Assembly: GCF_015353075.1 (NCBI RefSeq)
Contig: NZ_CP064188.1
Coordinates: forward strand, 186,001-250,000
Length of the DNA stretch: 64,000 nucleotides
Reading direction: 5' to 3'
Source: Rhizobium sp. 007
GTDB lineage: Bacteria > Pseudomonadota > Alphaproteobacteria > Rhizobiales > Rhizobiaceae
Shown: one piece after another, positions 1 through 8,998 of the stretch
Position numbering within the stretch: the first letter of the stretch is position 1
Layout of the letters: the number at the start of each line of letters is the position of its first letter
Position numbers and translations under genes: made by a program
Notes under the pieces: generated by a model
Told to the model about the DNA's origin: nothing
What the model saw: the letters and a program-made list of their open reading frames with translations, nothing else
The model's database searches: none

Positions 1-65
1 ACTCGCTTGCACGCCGTTCGCGTGTCAGCCATGGCCGTGCCTAACAACAAACTGGAGGAAATCTC

Positions 66-794
66 ATGGCTGAACTCATGAAGGGCAAAGTTGCCGCAAT
101 CACCGGCGCCGCATCGGGCATCGGTCTGGAATGCGCCCGTACCCTGCTGGCGGAAGGCGCAACCGTGGTGCTGATCGACCGGGCCAAGGAAAAGCTCGAA
201 GCGCTGTGCGCGGAACTCGGAGACCGCGCCAAGCCGCTCGTGGTCGATCTGCTCGACGGTAAAGAATTGTCCGGCATTCTGCCGCGCATTCTCGAGGTCG
301 CGGGCAGTCTCGATATTTTCCATGCCAATGCCGGTGGATATATTGGCGGTCCGGTCGCGGAAGGCGATCCGGATGCCTGGGACCGGATGCTCAGCCTTAA
401 TATCAACGCCGCCTTCCGCTCGGTTCACGCAGTGCTGCCGCACATGATCGCACAAAAGTCGGGCGACATCCTGTTCACCAGTTCGATTGCCGGTGTAGTG
501 CCGGTTGTCTGGGAGCCGATCTACACGGCTTCGAAATTCGCCGTTCAGGCTTTTGTTCATTCGACCCGCCGACAGGTCGCAAAGGATGGGGTGCGCGTGG
601 GCGCAATTCTGCCTGGTCCGGTGGTCACCGCTCTGCTCGATGACTGGCCGAAGGCCAAGATGGAGGAAGCACTAGCTAATGGCAGTCTGATGCAGCCGAA
701 GGAAGTAGCGGATGCTGTGCTCTTCATGCTGTCTCGCCCTCGCAACGTCACCATCCGCGACCTCGTCATCCTGCCCAACAGCGTCGATCTCTGA
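66..794 (+). CDS. SDR-family dehydrogenase, probably a ribitol/polyol 2-dehydrogenase
   Basis: A classical short-chain dehydrogenase of 242 residues, probably oxidising a pentitol to a ketopentose in the cytoplasm. The cofactor motif TGAASGIG is at residues 13-20, NAG at 88-90, the catalytic Ser near 139 and the YxxxK pair at Y153/K157. Its acidic residue after the second strand (LIDR) favours NAD. The start at 66 follows GGAGG at 54-58; an in-frame ATG at 78 is less well placed. The next gene, 50 bases on, is an FGGY ribulokinase, so ribitol to D-ribulose to D-ribulose 5-phosphate is the natural pathway. The substrate is inferred from this neighbour only; other polyols are possible. Confidence 0.85.
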   Translation: MAELMKGKVAAITGAASGIGLECARTLLAEGATVVLIDRAKEKLEALCAELGDRAKPLVVDLLDGKELSGILPRILEVAGSLDIFHANAGGYIGGPVAEGDPDAWDRMLSLNINAAFRSVHAVLPHMIAQKSGDILFTSSIAGVVPVVWEPIYTASKFAVQAFVHSTRRQVAKDGVRVGAILPGPVVTALLDDWPKAKMEEALANGSLMQPKEVADAVLFMLSRPRNVTIRDLVILPNSVDL

Positions 795-844
795 TCGACG
801 CCGACGGCACCTTCCCAACATCCCAAGATATGCAAGAGCCAATC

Positions 845-2479
845 ATGATCGACGCAGCGAACACCACGACGCCCGCCTCACGCTATCTCATCGGCGTCGA
901 TGTCGGCACTGGAAGCGCACGTGCCGGGCTCTTTGATCTGGCGGGCCAGCTGCTGGCGGTGGCCAAGCGCGACATTTCCCTCTTCCGGGAAGCCGGCACC
1001 ATTGTCGAGCAGTCGAGTACTGAGATCTGGGACGCCGTCTGTACTGTTATCCGCGAGGTGGTCACGGCTGCCGGGGTGGATACTGCGGCGATCATTGGTC
1101 TTGGTTTCGATGCGACATGCTCGCTGGTCGTGCTCGGCGAGGGCGGGCGCCCCCTCGCTGTCGGTCCGTCGGAGAATCCCAACCGCGACATCATCGTCTG
1201 GATGGACCACCGCGCTCTCGCCCAGGCGGAACGGATCAACGATATGGGGCACGATGTCCTGCGATATGTGGGCGGACGGATTTCGCCGGAGATGGAGACG
1301 CCGAAGATCCTTTGGCTAAAGGAGAATCGTCCGGAAACGTTCGATGCGGCGTGGCAATTTTTCGACCTCGCCGATTTCCTCACCTGGAAGGCAACCGGCG
1401 ACCTTGCGCGCTCCACCTGCACCGTGACCTGCAAATGGACCTATCTCGCCCACGAGCAAAGATGGGACTCAACCTATTTCCAAGAAATCGGTCTCGGGTC
1501 GCTTGCCGACGAAGGCTTCGCCCGGATCGGCACGCGCATCGTCGAGCCAGGAACACCGCTAGGACAGGGGCTGACGGCGGAGGCTGCGATGGCCATGGGT
1601 TTGCAGTCAGGAACTGCAGTCGCCGCTGGTATGATCGACGCTCATGCTGGAGGCATCGGCACGGTTGGTATCGGTGGCCGCCCGGGAGCCAATCTCGCCT
1701 ACGTCTTCGGAACCTCGTCCTGTACCATGACTTCGACCATCGAGCCCGTCTTCGTGCCGGGTGTTTGGGGACCGTATTACTCAGCCATGGTCCCTGGCAT
1801 GTGGCTCAATGAAGGGGGACAAAGTGCTGCCGGTGCGGCGATCGATCAATTGCTGGACTTTCATCCTGCCGCAGTCGAAGCGCATGCAATGGCAGAACAA
1901 CGACGTGTGCCGCTACCGGTCCTGATCGCAAATGCCGCCGCTGAAAAAGCCGGCACCACGTCTGAGGCCGTACGTCTGGCAAGGGGCCTGCATGTCGTTC
2001 CCGAATTTCTTGGCAATCGCGCGCCTTTTGCCGATCCGCATGCCCGAGCGGTGATCGCAGGCCTTGGCATGGAACGCGGTTTCGACAGTCTCGTGGCGCT
2101 GTATGTGGCAGGGCTCTGTGGCATCGGTTACGGTCTGCGACAGATCATCGAGACCCAAGCTCAAGCCGGTGCGCATATCGAAAGCGTCGTCATCAGTGGC
2201 GGTGCGGGGCAGCATGAACTGGTCCGACAGATACTTGCCGACGCCTGTGGCGCGCCGGTGGTGGGGACCGTATCGGAAGAGCCGGTTCTGCTTGGGTCGG
2301 CGATCCTTGGAGCGGTTGCGGGCGGTGCCTTTCCGGACGTAGTCTCGGCGATGAAACGGTTGTGCAGTCCCGCGCATGTTTATGGGCCGGCGGTGGGCGC
2401 GTTGGCGGAGATTCATGCCAAACGTTACTCGGCCTTTGCTGCATTACAGAAGCTGGCCAGAGGGCTGAAAGATAGTTGA
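845..2479 (+). CDS. FGGY-family carbohydrate kinase (ribulokinase type)
   Basis: A sugar kinase of 544 residues with the FGGY fold. The N-terminal phosphate loop reads GVDVGTGSARAG, followed by DATCS and, near the C-terminus, SGGAGQ; the length and these motifs fit the D-ribulokinase branch. It should phosphorylate the ketopentose made by the upstream dehydrogenase so that it enters the pentose phosphate pathway. An upstream in-frame ATG at 830 exists, but AAGAG at 834-838 sits six bases before the ATG at 845, so I prefer 845. The pair is probably the end of a longer polyol operon that begins outside the window. Substrate assignment is by family and neighbour. Confidence 0.85.
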   Translation: MIDAANTTTPASRYLIGVDVGTGSARAGLFDLAGQLLAVAKRDISLFREAGTIVEQSSTEIWDAVCTVIREVVTAAGVDTAAIIGLGFDATCSLVVLGEGGRPLAVGPSENPNRDIIVWMDHRALAQAERINDMGHDVLRYVGGRISPEMETPKILWLKENRPETFDAAWQFFDLADFLTWKATGDLARSTCTVTCKWTYLAHEQRWDSTYFQEIGLGSLADEGFARIGTRIVEPGTPLGQGLTAEAAMAMGLQSGTAVAAGMIDAHAGGIGTVGIGGRPGANLAYVFGTSSCTMTSTIEPVFVPGVWGPYYSAMVPGMWLNEGGQSAAGAAIDQLLDFHPAAVEAHAMAEQRRVPLPVLIANAAAEKAGTTSEAVRLARGLHVVPEFLGNRAPFADPHARAVIAGLGMERGFDSLVALYVAGLCGIGYGLRQIIETQAQAGAHIESVVISGGAGQHELVRQILADACGAPVVGTVSEEPVLLGSAILGAVAGGAFPDVVSAMKRLCSPAHVYGPAVGALAEIHAKRYSAFAALQKLARGLKDS

Positions 2480-2535
2480 GTTTTGCTGAGACCCGCCCCG
2501 ATCGGGCGACTCACATACGGACTCACCGTATAATC

Positions 2536-2960
2536 TCATCCCCCTCGCGGGGCATTGGTCACTTGCCGTGCCGAATCCGCCGCGCCTTGGGTACCGCTTG
2601 CCGCTTCTGTCGATCGCACTCCATTCAGTGGCTCTGCCGTCGCCTCGCGTATGAAGTCCCGCCAAATATGCGCTGGCAGGGCGCCGCCCGTCACCCCCTT
2701 CATCGGCGCGTCGTCATCATCGCCGACCCAGACACTGACGACGAGCGATTCCGTGCAGCCGACGAACCAGGCATCAGGGTTGTTCTGGCTGGTACCGGTC
2801 TTGCCGGCCGCAAACGTGCCGGGATCTGCTCCACGCCCGGTGCCCGCGGCTCGACTGCCAACTGCAGGAGCCCGACGAGATCGGACTGGTAGGGAGCGCG
2901 GGTCACTCCATGCATCGTTGATGTTTTCTCGATCGAGGTTTCGAAGGTGAACGGCAATTT
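2536..2960 (-). pseudogene. C-terminal remnant of a class A penicillin-binding protein
   Basis: The reverse strand encodes a piece of a PBP transpeptidase domain: the KTGTS box within [18 protein letters not shown], followed by [20 protein letters not shown] and a PAHIWRDF segment typical of PBP1A/1C C-termini. The part just before it ([14 protein letters not shown]) lies in another frame, so a frameshift near 2860 separates the two halves. The catalytic SxxK and SxN boxes are missing. This is a decayed scrap, not a working enzyme. No gene starts in 2480-2535. Confidence 0.75.
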
Positions 2961-3111
2961 TAAGGAGCGAGGTGAACGAACCTTGGCATGGGTCTGTCCG
3001 GGCGAGGCAGCAAGACGCGTTCGTGAGATTGAGCTGAAGTTTGCTTCTTGTGGAATTCAAACCGAGTGGAAAACAATGAAATCTGATTAAAGCGCACGGA
3101 CCGAGCGCCAA

Positions 3112-3637
3112 ATGAGGGCCGCTCTCCGAGGCCGACAATGCGGAGTCCTTACCGATATGGATGAAACGCCGACACATCACGGAAGACTATCCGCAGCGAC
3201 CTACGATGCGCTGGAGCAGCTGCAGGCAAATGGAGTGAAAGTCATTCCGGTAACGGCTGCTCCGGCAGGCTGTTGCGATCAGATGGCACGCATGTGGCCC
3301 GTGGACGGTGTGATCGGGGGAAATGGCGGCTTTTTCTTCCGACGACAACTCCAAGGACACGCCCTGGAAGGGCACTTTTGGCATTCGTCGGCCGACCAGG
3401 TATACACCCGCGACCGCCTAGAGGAGATCGCCGACATTGCCCGTACCAAGTGGGGCACGGGCCAGGCTCGCCGAAGATCAGCCGTTCCTGTTGACCAGTC
3501 CGGCCTTTGCCCAGCCGGATACTCCGACCGATGTAGCAGCCATCGTTGCGGCCCTGCGCGAGGCGGGAGCGGAGGCGACGGTCAACAATCTCTGGATCCT
3601 CGTTGGCTGGGGAGGGTCGAGGATGCAAGGTCATTGA
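3112..3637 (+). pseudogene. Broken HAD-family (Cof-type) phosphatase
   Basis: The first part reads [16 protein letters not shown], a HAD motif I, then [22 protein letters not shown] with the motif II region, and [13 protein letters not shown] typical of Cof-like sugar phosphatases. The matching continuation ([20 protein letters not shown] and [12 protein letters not shown]) lies in another frame, so there is a frameshift around 3430-3480. Motifs III and IV are absent because the sequence joins a chemotaxis-receptor fragment. It is a dead gene; whether the original was in this orientation next to its neighbour cannot be told. Confidence 0.65.
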
Positions 3638-3639
3638 CG

Positions 3640-4165
3640 CATCACGCGAATGGTAATGCCGCTGCCACGGCTCTTGTCGCCGAGGACATGGAGGCCGCGA
3701 TGCGGCGCATCGAAAATTGTTCTCGCGAGATTTCCACAATATTAGGCGTGATCAATGAGATCGCCTTTCAGACAGATCTCCTGGCGCTGAACGCCGGCGT
3801 CGAGGCGGCACGAGCCGGTGACTCCGGCAAGGGTTTTGCGGTGGCTGCCCATGAGGTACGTGAGCTTCCACGGCGTTCGGCTTGTGCAGGCGAAGAAATA
3901 AAGATCCTGATCGACGCATCGACATCCGAAATTGCCGTTGGCGTCACGCTCGCTGATGGCGTGTCAGAACAGCTTTGTCGTCAATCTCCGTTTCCGTCGC
4001 AACCATGGAACTTCATATGGGTGCCGTAGCGCAATCGTCAAGCGACCAACTCGCCGGATTGAGCAAGTGAGCACCGCGATTAACGAAGTGGAAAGGTCAA
4101 CGCACCATTACGCTGCGATCGCCGAGGAAGCGGCTGCTGTCCGCCACCGACCGGGCGATCTCCAG
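3640..4165 (+). pseudogene. Decayed methyl-accepting chemotaxis protein, signalling-domain remnant
   Basis: Residues matching the hairpin tip of an MCP signalling domain are obvious: [20 protein letters not shown] followed by [20 protein letters not shown], then [13 protein letters not shown] later segment, EQVSTAINEVERSTHHYAAI with AEEAAA, is in a second frame and is the usual downstream helix, so at least one frameshift lies near 4010-4060. There are no sensor, transmembrane or HAMP regions. In one frame it is fused to the HAD remnant upstream, giving an artificial 305-residue reading frame. Confidence 0.7.
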
Positions 4166-4214
4166 TGCTTTTACCACTGAGCGTTGCGAGCAACGCGGAG
4201 CGCGCCTCGGAAAT

Positions 4215-4619
4215 TCACCGGTCGAGATGCATTTGAGTTACAGGATCGGCAGCGCGGCCCACATGCAGCAATGCTAGGGTGAACACGACCTCGATGAAAA
4301 CGGCCACCAGGATTCTGGGAGTGACATGGCCGAGCGCCAGTTCAAGGCCTCCAAGTGCCGCCAAGAGAAAACAGGAAACTACCAACCCGTTGATCAAAGC
4401 CGATCGAGCCGCCGAGGGCTCTGCATTCCTGGCCAAGAAGAACATGACAGCGATTCCGGCAAACAGCGCCGCCGCGCGACGGCAAATGACGCCAACCGAC
4501 AACGTGTTTTCGAGGCCCCAGTCTGCGAGCAAGAGATTTGGTGTAAACATCAACGTAAGCGCTAAGGCGAAGAAGCTCAGCGCGATTAGAATTGCGACAG
4601 TTCGAAAGGTCAGTTTCAT
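4215..4619 (-). CDS. Small integral membrane protein, paralogue of the protein at 46243-46617
   Basis: A protein of 134 residues with four hydrophobic segments and an LARNAEPS motif between the second and third. The start MKLTFRTV at 4619 has AGGAGA about ten bases upstream; the longer reading frame to 4811 has no such signal and crosses a decayed SDR region. The layout and the RNAEPS motif also occur in the protein at 46243-46617, which shows they are related. I do not recognise a family with a known function. It stands alone between remnants, and the region upstream gives no promoter I can name. Confidence 0.6.
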   Translation of the reverse strand: MKLTFRTVAILIALSFFALALTLMFTPNLLLADWGLENTLSVGVICRRAAALFAGIAVMFFLARNAEPSAARSALINGLVVSCFLLAALGGLELALGHVTPRILVAVFIEVVFTLALLHVGRAADPVTQMHLDR

Positions 4620-4689
4620 GGCATGGTGTCTCCTGCTCCAGTTTTTCCGTAAGACGATGACGTCGTGAGATCTATTGCTTGGCGAGAAA

Positions 4690-5045
4690 AAACGGCGACC
4701 TCGGCCTAAACCGCCTGCGTGAGCAAGGGTCGCCCGCGACGGAAGCGATATTGATGATGGCGCCATTGCCTGCCTCTGCAAGGCGGGGAGCGAAGTGCTG
4801 GAGAGCTGCACACGCGCCGTCGTGTTAATGGGGCGGTCCGCAGGATGTCGTCGCGCAGCCGCCTCTCCATCCTCTCAAGCTCCTTGCTCCTGTGACATCT
4901 GCCTGGATGATGTCGACGGCTGCGCCCGTTTCTTGTCGCAGATGGCTCCCAGAGCCCCCATTGTGCCGCACCACAGGCACGAGGTCGTTCTCAAGACGCG
5001 CAAAGTGCTCAGCACGGTCGACTCCGATGCGGGTGGAAGCATCGG
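4690..5045 (-). pseudogene. Probable SDR-family dehydrogenase remnant
   Basis: One frame reads ALQHFAPRLAEAGNGAIINI followed by ASVAGD, the usual SDR catalytic-serine strand. Upstream, in another frame, GAAVDIIQADVTGAR resembles the strand that ends in the NAD-site Asp of an SDR. The glycine-rich and YxxxK motifs are missing and the pieces are in different frames. I read this as a decayed dehydrogenase. The match is weaker than for the other pseudogenes here. Confidence 0.4.
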
Positions 5046-5059
5046 CGGAAAATCGCTTT

Positions 5060-5518
5060 TTATTCCTGCCGTATCCAGGTTTGTGAACGGCCCAACAGTG
5101 ACACGCCGATATAGCCGCGCACACTCAGCTTTTTGCCGCCGTCGAGTAGATGCATATTGCTGCTGTAGACTTTGCCGTTTTCCGGATCGAGAATTTCACC
5201 TCCCGAGTATTCGTCGCCATCCTTCCTCATGCCGGTTATCATGACTATGCCGACGATCGGAGCATTCTTGCGAGCGCCTTCGCATTTTGTGCATTTCGGA
5301 TTCTGATCCTCCGTGGGGCCGGGGAACACCTTAACGACCGTGCCTTGCAGTGTGCCAGCCGTTTCCGTCACACGGATCAGCGCCCGCGGCTTTCCCGTGG
5401 CATCGTCAATGTTTTTCCACAAGCCAACAGGGGACGTATTGTCGGCCCAAGCTGACGAGGGCATGACTGCTGTGGCGAGCATAAGCGCGAGAGCGCCTGC
5501 GGTTTCAAATCTAAGCAT
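5060..5518 (-). CDS. DUF2147-family exported protein
   Basis: A protein of 152 residues with a signal peptide (MLRFETAGALALMLATAV, cleavage probably after SSAWA) and a DUF2147 domain: SPVGLWKNIDDATGKPRALI at the N-side, the paired cysteines of NPKCTKC, PIVGIVMITGM and a C-terminal LSVRGYIGVSLLGRSQTW. Family members are small periplasmic or surface beta-barrel-like proteins of unknown role. ATG at 5518 follows GGAGATAGGTCG; the frame extends further upstream to 5623 but without a ribosome site. It ends close to an SDR remnant and lies downstream of an SDR gene on the same strand, 68 bases away, so co-transcription is possible. Confidence 0.8.
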   Translation of the reverse strand: MLRFETAGALALMLATAVMPSSAWADNTSPVGLWKNIDDATGKPRALIRVTETAGTLQGTVVKVFPGPTEDQNPKCTKCEGARKNAPIVGIVMITGMRKDGDEYSGGEILDPENGKVYSSNMHLLDGGKKLSVRGYIGVSLLGRSQTWIRQE

Positions 5519-5586
5519 CGACCTATCTCCATATCGGGAAGTGGTGGCAGGGTTACTTTGGTAGTTGGCGCGGCTTTCGGCCGACC

Positions 5587-6552
5587 TCATGCCAGACCGA
5601 CGAGCGTCTCGCTCACGTCCCACAGACGCCGCGCTACATCATCATCATAGGCGGCAGGATTGGGCGAGCGCATCGGCCATCCACCGCGGCGCGAAGCCTT
5701 GTCCTTGTAGAGACCGATTTGACTGAAATACGCGCCGTTCTGATTAACAATTTCTGGGGCCAGCAAAGCATGAAGCGTGGTTTGCGCGCCTTCCCAAGGC
5801 TCAATCATACCACCGAGCCGAAGGACCGGAGTCAGAATGAAGGTCAGAATTTTTGCAGCGGAGGGGGGGACTGGCAATTTGACGAGATTGGTCCGTACGA
5901 AGCCGGGATTTAGACTTACGGCAGTGACCCCAGTCCCGTCCAATCGCCGAGCAAATTCTCGTGCGTGCATAAGATTCGCTAGCTTTGATTGGGCATAGGC
6001 TTCCCAACTATCGAAGCGCCGCCGTATGTAGTTCAGATCGTCAAAGTGGATAGAGCCAACGCGGCCCATGGCCTGCTCGTGGTAGGAGCTTGACACATTG
6101 ACGACGCGAGAAGGCGCGCTCGCCTTGAGAAGGTTCGTCAGCAGTGCAGTCAAAAGAAAAGCACCGAGATAGTTCACGCCAAACTGGGTTTCGAAACCAT
6201 CCCTTGTCCAGCCTTTGGGGGTGTTCATGACGCCGGCATTGTTCACAAGCCCGTCAAGGCGGTTGTAGCGCTGCTGAAACAGTGCCGCGAAGGCGCGGAC
6301 GGAGGCAAGGCTGCCTAAATCAAGTTTCATTACTTCGGGTTTGCCCTTGGGGTGGTCATTGGATATTTCCCGAGCGGCACGCTCGCCGTCGATTATACGA
6401 CGGCAGGCCATAATCACTGTGGCGCCCTGCTTTGCCAGTTGTTTGGCGGTGACGAACCCGATGCCTGAATTTGCACCTGTGACGATATATATATTGCCTG
6501 CAAGGTTCCGAGACAGCAATTCCGGACGGACCATGAGAGGGGCTTTTGCCAT
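5587..6552 (-). CDS. SDR-family oxidoreductase, retinol-dehydrogenase-like
   Basis: A short-chain dehydrogenase of 321 residues. TGANSGIG is at 25-32, the basic ACRR after strand 2 (about 49-52) suggests NADP(H), NNAG is at 104-107, VNVSSSYH carries the catalytic serine and YAQSK gives Y186/K190. Its long C-terminal part and the TPKGWTRDGFETQFGVNYLG stretch are typical of the retinol dehydrogenase/WW-oxidoreductase-like subgroup, which reduces or oxidises assorted carbonyls. It is divergent from the TetR-type gene at 6658, with an inverted repeat between them, so that regulator probably represses it. The natural substrate is unknown. Confidence 0.85.
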   Translation of the reverse strand: MAKAPLMVRPELLSRNLAGNIYIVTGANSGIGFVTAKQLAKQGATVIMACRRIIDGERAAREISNDHPKGKPEVMKLDLGSLASVRAFAALFQQRYNRLDGLVNNAGVMNTPKGWTRDGFETQFGVNYLGAFLLTALLTNLLKASAPSRVVNVSSSYHEQAMGRVGSIHFDDLNYIRRRFDSWEAYAQSKLANLMHAREFARRLDGTGVTAVSLNPGFVRTNLVKLPVPPSAAKILTFILTPVLRLGGMIEPWEGAQTTLHALLAPEIVNQNGAYFSQIGLYKDKASRRGGWPMRSPNPAAYDDDVARRLWDVSETLVGLA

Positions 6553-6608
6553 AACGAAAAGCTTTCCATTTTTATGACGATCGGGTAAATACCGGTTAAG
6601 AAACCGAT

Positions 6609-6627
6609 GGTCTCTAAATAAGAGACC
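6609..6627. promoter_or_regulatory. Inverted repeat between divergent SDR and TetR genes, probable operator
   Basis: GGTCTCT (6609-6615) and AGAGACC (6621-6627) are perfect 7-base arms around AAATA. The site sits 57 bases before the SDR start and 30 bases before the TetR start, a normal place for a TetR-family operator that controls both genes. Binding is inferred. Confidence 0.55.
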
Positions 6628-6657
6628 GATGGGCTCTTGTCAAGCCAGGAGATCGAA

Positions 6658-7335
6658 ATGACGCCAGTTGAATTTCAGCGCGCCCGTCGCCCGGAGCAAA
6701 AGGAGGAGCGGCGCGTTCATTTGCTGGAGGTGACGCGAGCACTGCTCAGCGAGAATTCGGGTACGCCCGTTTTTGGTCTCAATGAGCTAGCTCGGCATGC
6801 CGGAATGACCAAATCCAATGTCTACCGCTATTTTGAAAGCCGAGAAGCAGTTCTGCTGGAATTGCTGCGGGAGGAGGGGGATCTGTGGTACGAGGCCCTG
6901 GGAGCAGAACTTTCCGCACTGAGCCATCCCATTGCCCTGGAGGAGATTGCTGAAGCCGTCGCAAGGACCGCCACAGCTCGACCGCTCCTAGGTCATCTAA
7001 CAAGCATAATGCCTTCGATTATCGAACATAACGTCTCGATCGAGAGTGTCCGCGAATTCAAGACATCATCACTGCAATTGTTGCAGGACGCTGCGCGCTT
7101 CCTTCATGAGCGAGCCCCGTACCTATCGATTTCCGCCTGTGAGGAATTCATTCATCGAACCATTATCTCAATTACAGGGCTTTGGCCGCTTTCACATCCA
7201 TCACCGGTGACAGCTGTGGTGCTCGAAGCACCCGAACTTGCTGCTTTTCGTTACAGCTTCCACGACGAACTTGCGCGCGTACTTCTCCTACTTCTACGGG
7301 GGCTATCGCAAGAGAGCACGAATCAAGCCGGCTAA
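6658..7335 (+). CDS. TetR-family transcriptional regulator
   Basis: A one-component repressor of 225 residues. The N-terminal DNA-binding domain reads FGLNELARHAGMTKSNVYRY followed by FESREAVLLELL, the standard TetR helix-turn-helix and YxxF segment; the remaining 150 residues form the helical ligand domain, which looks like the TetR_C subgroup common beside SDR genes. ATG at 6658 has AGGAG at 6647-6651; a TTG 21 bases upstream is also in frame but would overlap the operator-proximal region. It faces the SDR gene at 5587-6552 and probably represses that gene and itself through the repeat at 6609-6627. The ligand is unknown. Confidence 0.85.
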   Translation: MTPVEFQRARRPEQKEERRVHLLEVTRALLSENSGTPVFGLNELARHAGMTKSNVYRYFESREAVLLELLREEGDLWYEALGAELSALSHPIALEEIAEAVARTATARPLLGHLTSIMPSIIEHNVSIESVREFKTSSLQLLQDAARFLHERAPYLSISACEEFIHRTIISITGLWPLSHPSPVTAVVLEAPELAAFRYSFHDELARVLLLLLRGLSQESTNQAG

Positions 7336-7610
7336 GTAGAGCGACTATCAAAGCGGCGTGCGGACCTGATAGTCCTCAAAGTAGAGGATGGACTGCATGG
7401 ATCGCATCCGATCGAGTTGCGTGCGCTTATTGTAGTGTCTGTCGATCTGGCGGGGTGGGCTTCTCGGCCGATAGCTCGACGGTCAGCTGACTTCTGTGTC
7501 GACTTAAGGGTGAGAGCTCTACCGAGACGTATTGTCCTGCGGCTTGGTACGGTTTTTTTGCCGCGCCGCAGGACGCAGCGCTTTTTATGGTGATCGATAA
7601 GGATGAGAGC

Positions 7611-8426
7611 TCATGCGGGAAGCCCGTTGAATTTCCGAAGACTCTTATCGACCATTGCTTCCGGCAGAAAGCGACGCAGAAAACGGATCTGTCCTGCAGA
7701 TTTTCCAGCGGTATAACGCCGTTTTGGCGATGCTGCATTGGCGGCCCTTACGACGGCTTTGGCGACGATTTCTGGTGCATCGCCCTTGGCGACGATTTCG
7801 CGCATGAGTTTCTCAGCGTTGGCGCGAACCGTGTCGTAGATAGTGAGCGGCCGGTCGGGTCGCGTAATGTTTTCTTCGAAGGAAGTGCGCGTCACACCGG
7901 GCTCGACAAGCACGATGCGGATGCCCTGCGTCCGCACTTCGTGGTCGAGAGATTCCGAATAGCCTTCAATGGCATGCTTCGTCGATGCGTAGAGTGCATT
8001 ATAGGGAGCGGGGATCAGCCCGAGTATGGAACTGAGGTTGATGATCCGGCCTTTACGCTGCCGTCTCATCACCGGCAGGACCGCATTGGTCATTCGTATG
8101 GTCCCGAACACGTTGACGTCGAATACAGCCTTAGCCTGTTCCGTCGTAGATTCCTCAGCGCCGCCAAGCAGTCCGATCCCTGCATTGTTGACGAGAAGAT
8201 CGATCCGCCCTTCTCGGCTTACGACCTCGTTGACGACACTCTGCACGGAGGCATCGTCGATCACGTTGCAGATCAGCATCGTGATCCCATCTGCGGTATC
8301 AGGCATCGGCTTTCGGCTGGTACCGAAGACACGGTAGCCGTCGCGCCGCAAAGCTTGTGCCGTGACCAGCCCGATGCCGGAAGACGCGCCTGTGACCAGG
8401 GCAATGCCTCGATCTCTTTTACTCAT
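7611..8426 (-). CDS. SDR-family oxidoreductase
   Basis: A classical short-chain dehydrogenase of 271 residues. TGASSGIG lies at about residues 12-19, GTSRKP after strand 2 gives an NADP-type Arg/Lys pair, NNAGIG is near 80, INLSSILG carries the serine and YASTKHA the Tyr/Lys pair. The C-terminal IRFLRRFLPEAMVDKSLRK is the usual ending of the oxidoreductase group often annotated as YbbO- or 17-beta-HSD-like. GGAG lies just before the ATG at 8426. It is divergent from an HxlR-type regulator at 8516, so it is probably induced by reactive electrophiles or oxidants sensed by that protein. Substrate unknown. Confidence 0.85.
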   Translation of the reverse strand: MSKRDRGIALVTGASSGIGLVTAQALRRDGYRVFGTSRKPMPDTADGITMLICNVIDDASVQSVVNEVVSREGRIDLLVNNAGIGLLGGAEESTTEQAKAVFDVNVFGTIRMTNAVLPVMRRQRKGRIINLSSILGLIPAPYNALYASTKHAIEGYSESLDHEVRTQGIRIVLVEPGVTRTSFEENITRPDRPLTIYDTVRANAEKLMREIVAKGDAPEIVAKAVVRAANAASPKRRYTAGKSAGQIRFLRRFLPEAMVDKSLRKFNGLPA

Positions 8427-8484
8427 TTGCTCCTACTTCCATTTTGTGGTGGCGTAACCATGAGCGCAATGTTACTATCAAAAA

Positions 8485-8512
8485 AATATCAAGTCACTAC
8501 GAAAATGATATT
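8485..8512. promoter_or_regulatory. Candidate HxlR operator in the SDR/HxlR intergenic region
   Basis: AATATCA (8485-8491) and TGATATT (8506-8512) are perfect inverted arms whose centres are 21 bases apart, two helical turns, immediately before the HxlR start. This is the sort of site an HxlR dimer uses. The AT-rich context makes a chance match possible. Confidence 0.4.
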
Positions 8513-8515
8513 AAC

Positions 8516-8947
8516 ATGAAGAATCTTTCGGACCACCCCTGCCTGATCGCTCGCAGCCTGGCGCTTGTAGGGGACGCATGGAGCATGCTGATCATGCGCG
8601 ACGCCCATGCAGGGCTGACCCGCTTCGACGAGTTCCGCAAGAACCTCGGTATCGCGCCGACAATGCTGACGGCGCGGCTTTCTGCCCTGACTGACGATGG
8701 ACTGCTGGAGAAACGTCGCTATTCCGACCGTCCGCCGCGGGACGAATATGTGCTGACACAAGCCGGCCGCGACTTTCTGCCGGTGCTGTTTGCGATCGGG
8801 GCGTGGGGACGCAAACATCGTGGCGGGGGCAAGGTGATCCGCTTCTTCGACGCCGAGACCGGAACCGAGATCGATCCCGTCACCATTGACCGGTCGACCG
8901 GTGCGCCGGTCGGGACCCGTGCTATTTGTATCGTCGCGCCCGAGTAA
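8516..8947 (+). CDS. HxlR-family transcriptional regulator
   Basis: A winged-helix regulator of 143 residues. It opens MKNLSDHPCLIARSLALVGD, then WSMLIMRDAHAGLTRFDEFR and GIAPTMLTARLSALTDDGLL, the hallmark HxlR pattern. The cysteine at residue 9 is in the position that senses electrophiles or oxidants in many family members. ATG 8516 begins the conserved domain; an upstream TTG at 8444 would add residues unlike the family. No strong ribosome site precedes it. It is divergent from the SDR gene at 7611-8426 and probably controls it. Confidence 0.85.
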   Translation: MKNLSDHPCLIARSLALVGDAWSMLIMRDAHAGLTRFDEFRKNLGIAPTMLTARLSALTDDGLLEKRRYSDRPPRDEYVLTQAGRDFLPVLFAIGAWGRKHRGGGKVIRFFDAETGTEIDPVTIDRSTGAPVGTRAICIVAPE

Positions 8948-8998
8948 GTCATCAATGCCGAGACGCTACGTATTTCGTGAATCGGAATGGTTCGGCAA

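Noticed and set aside
1117..1812. 231-residue plus-strand frame within the ribulokinase gene
   Set aside because: Out-of-frame shadow of the kinase; arginine-rich composition and no family match.
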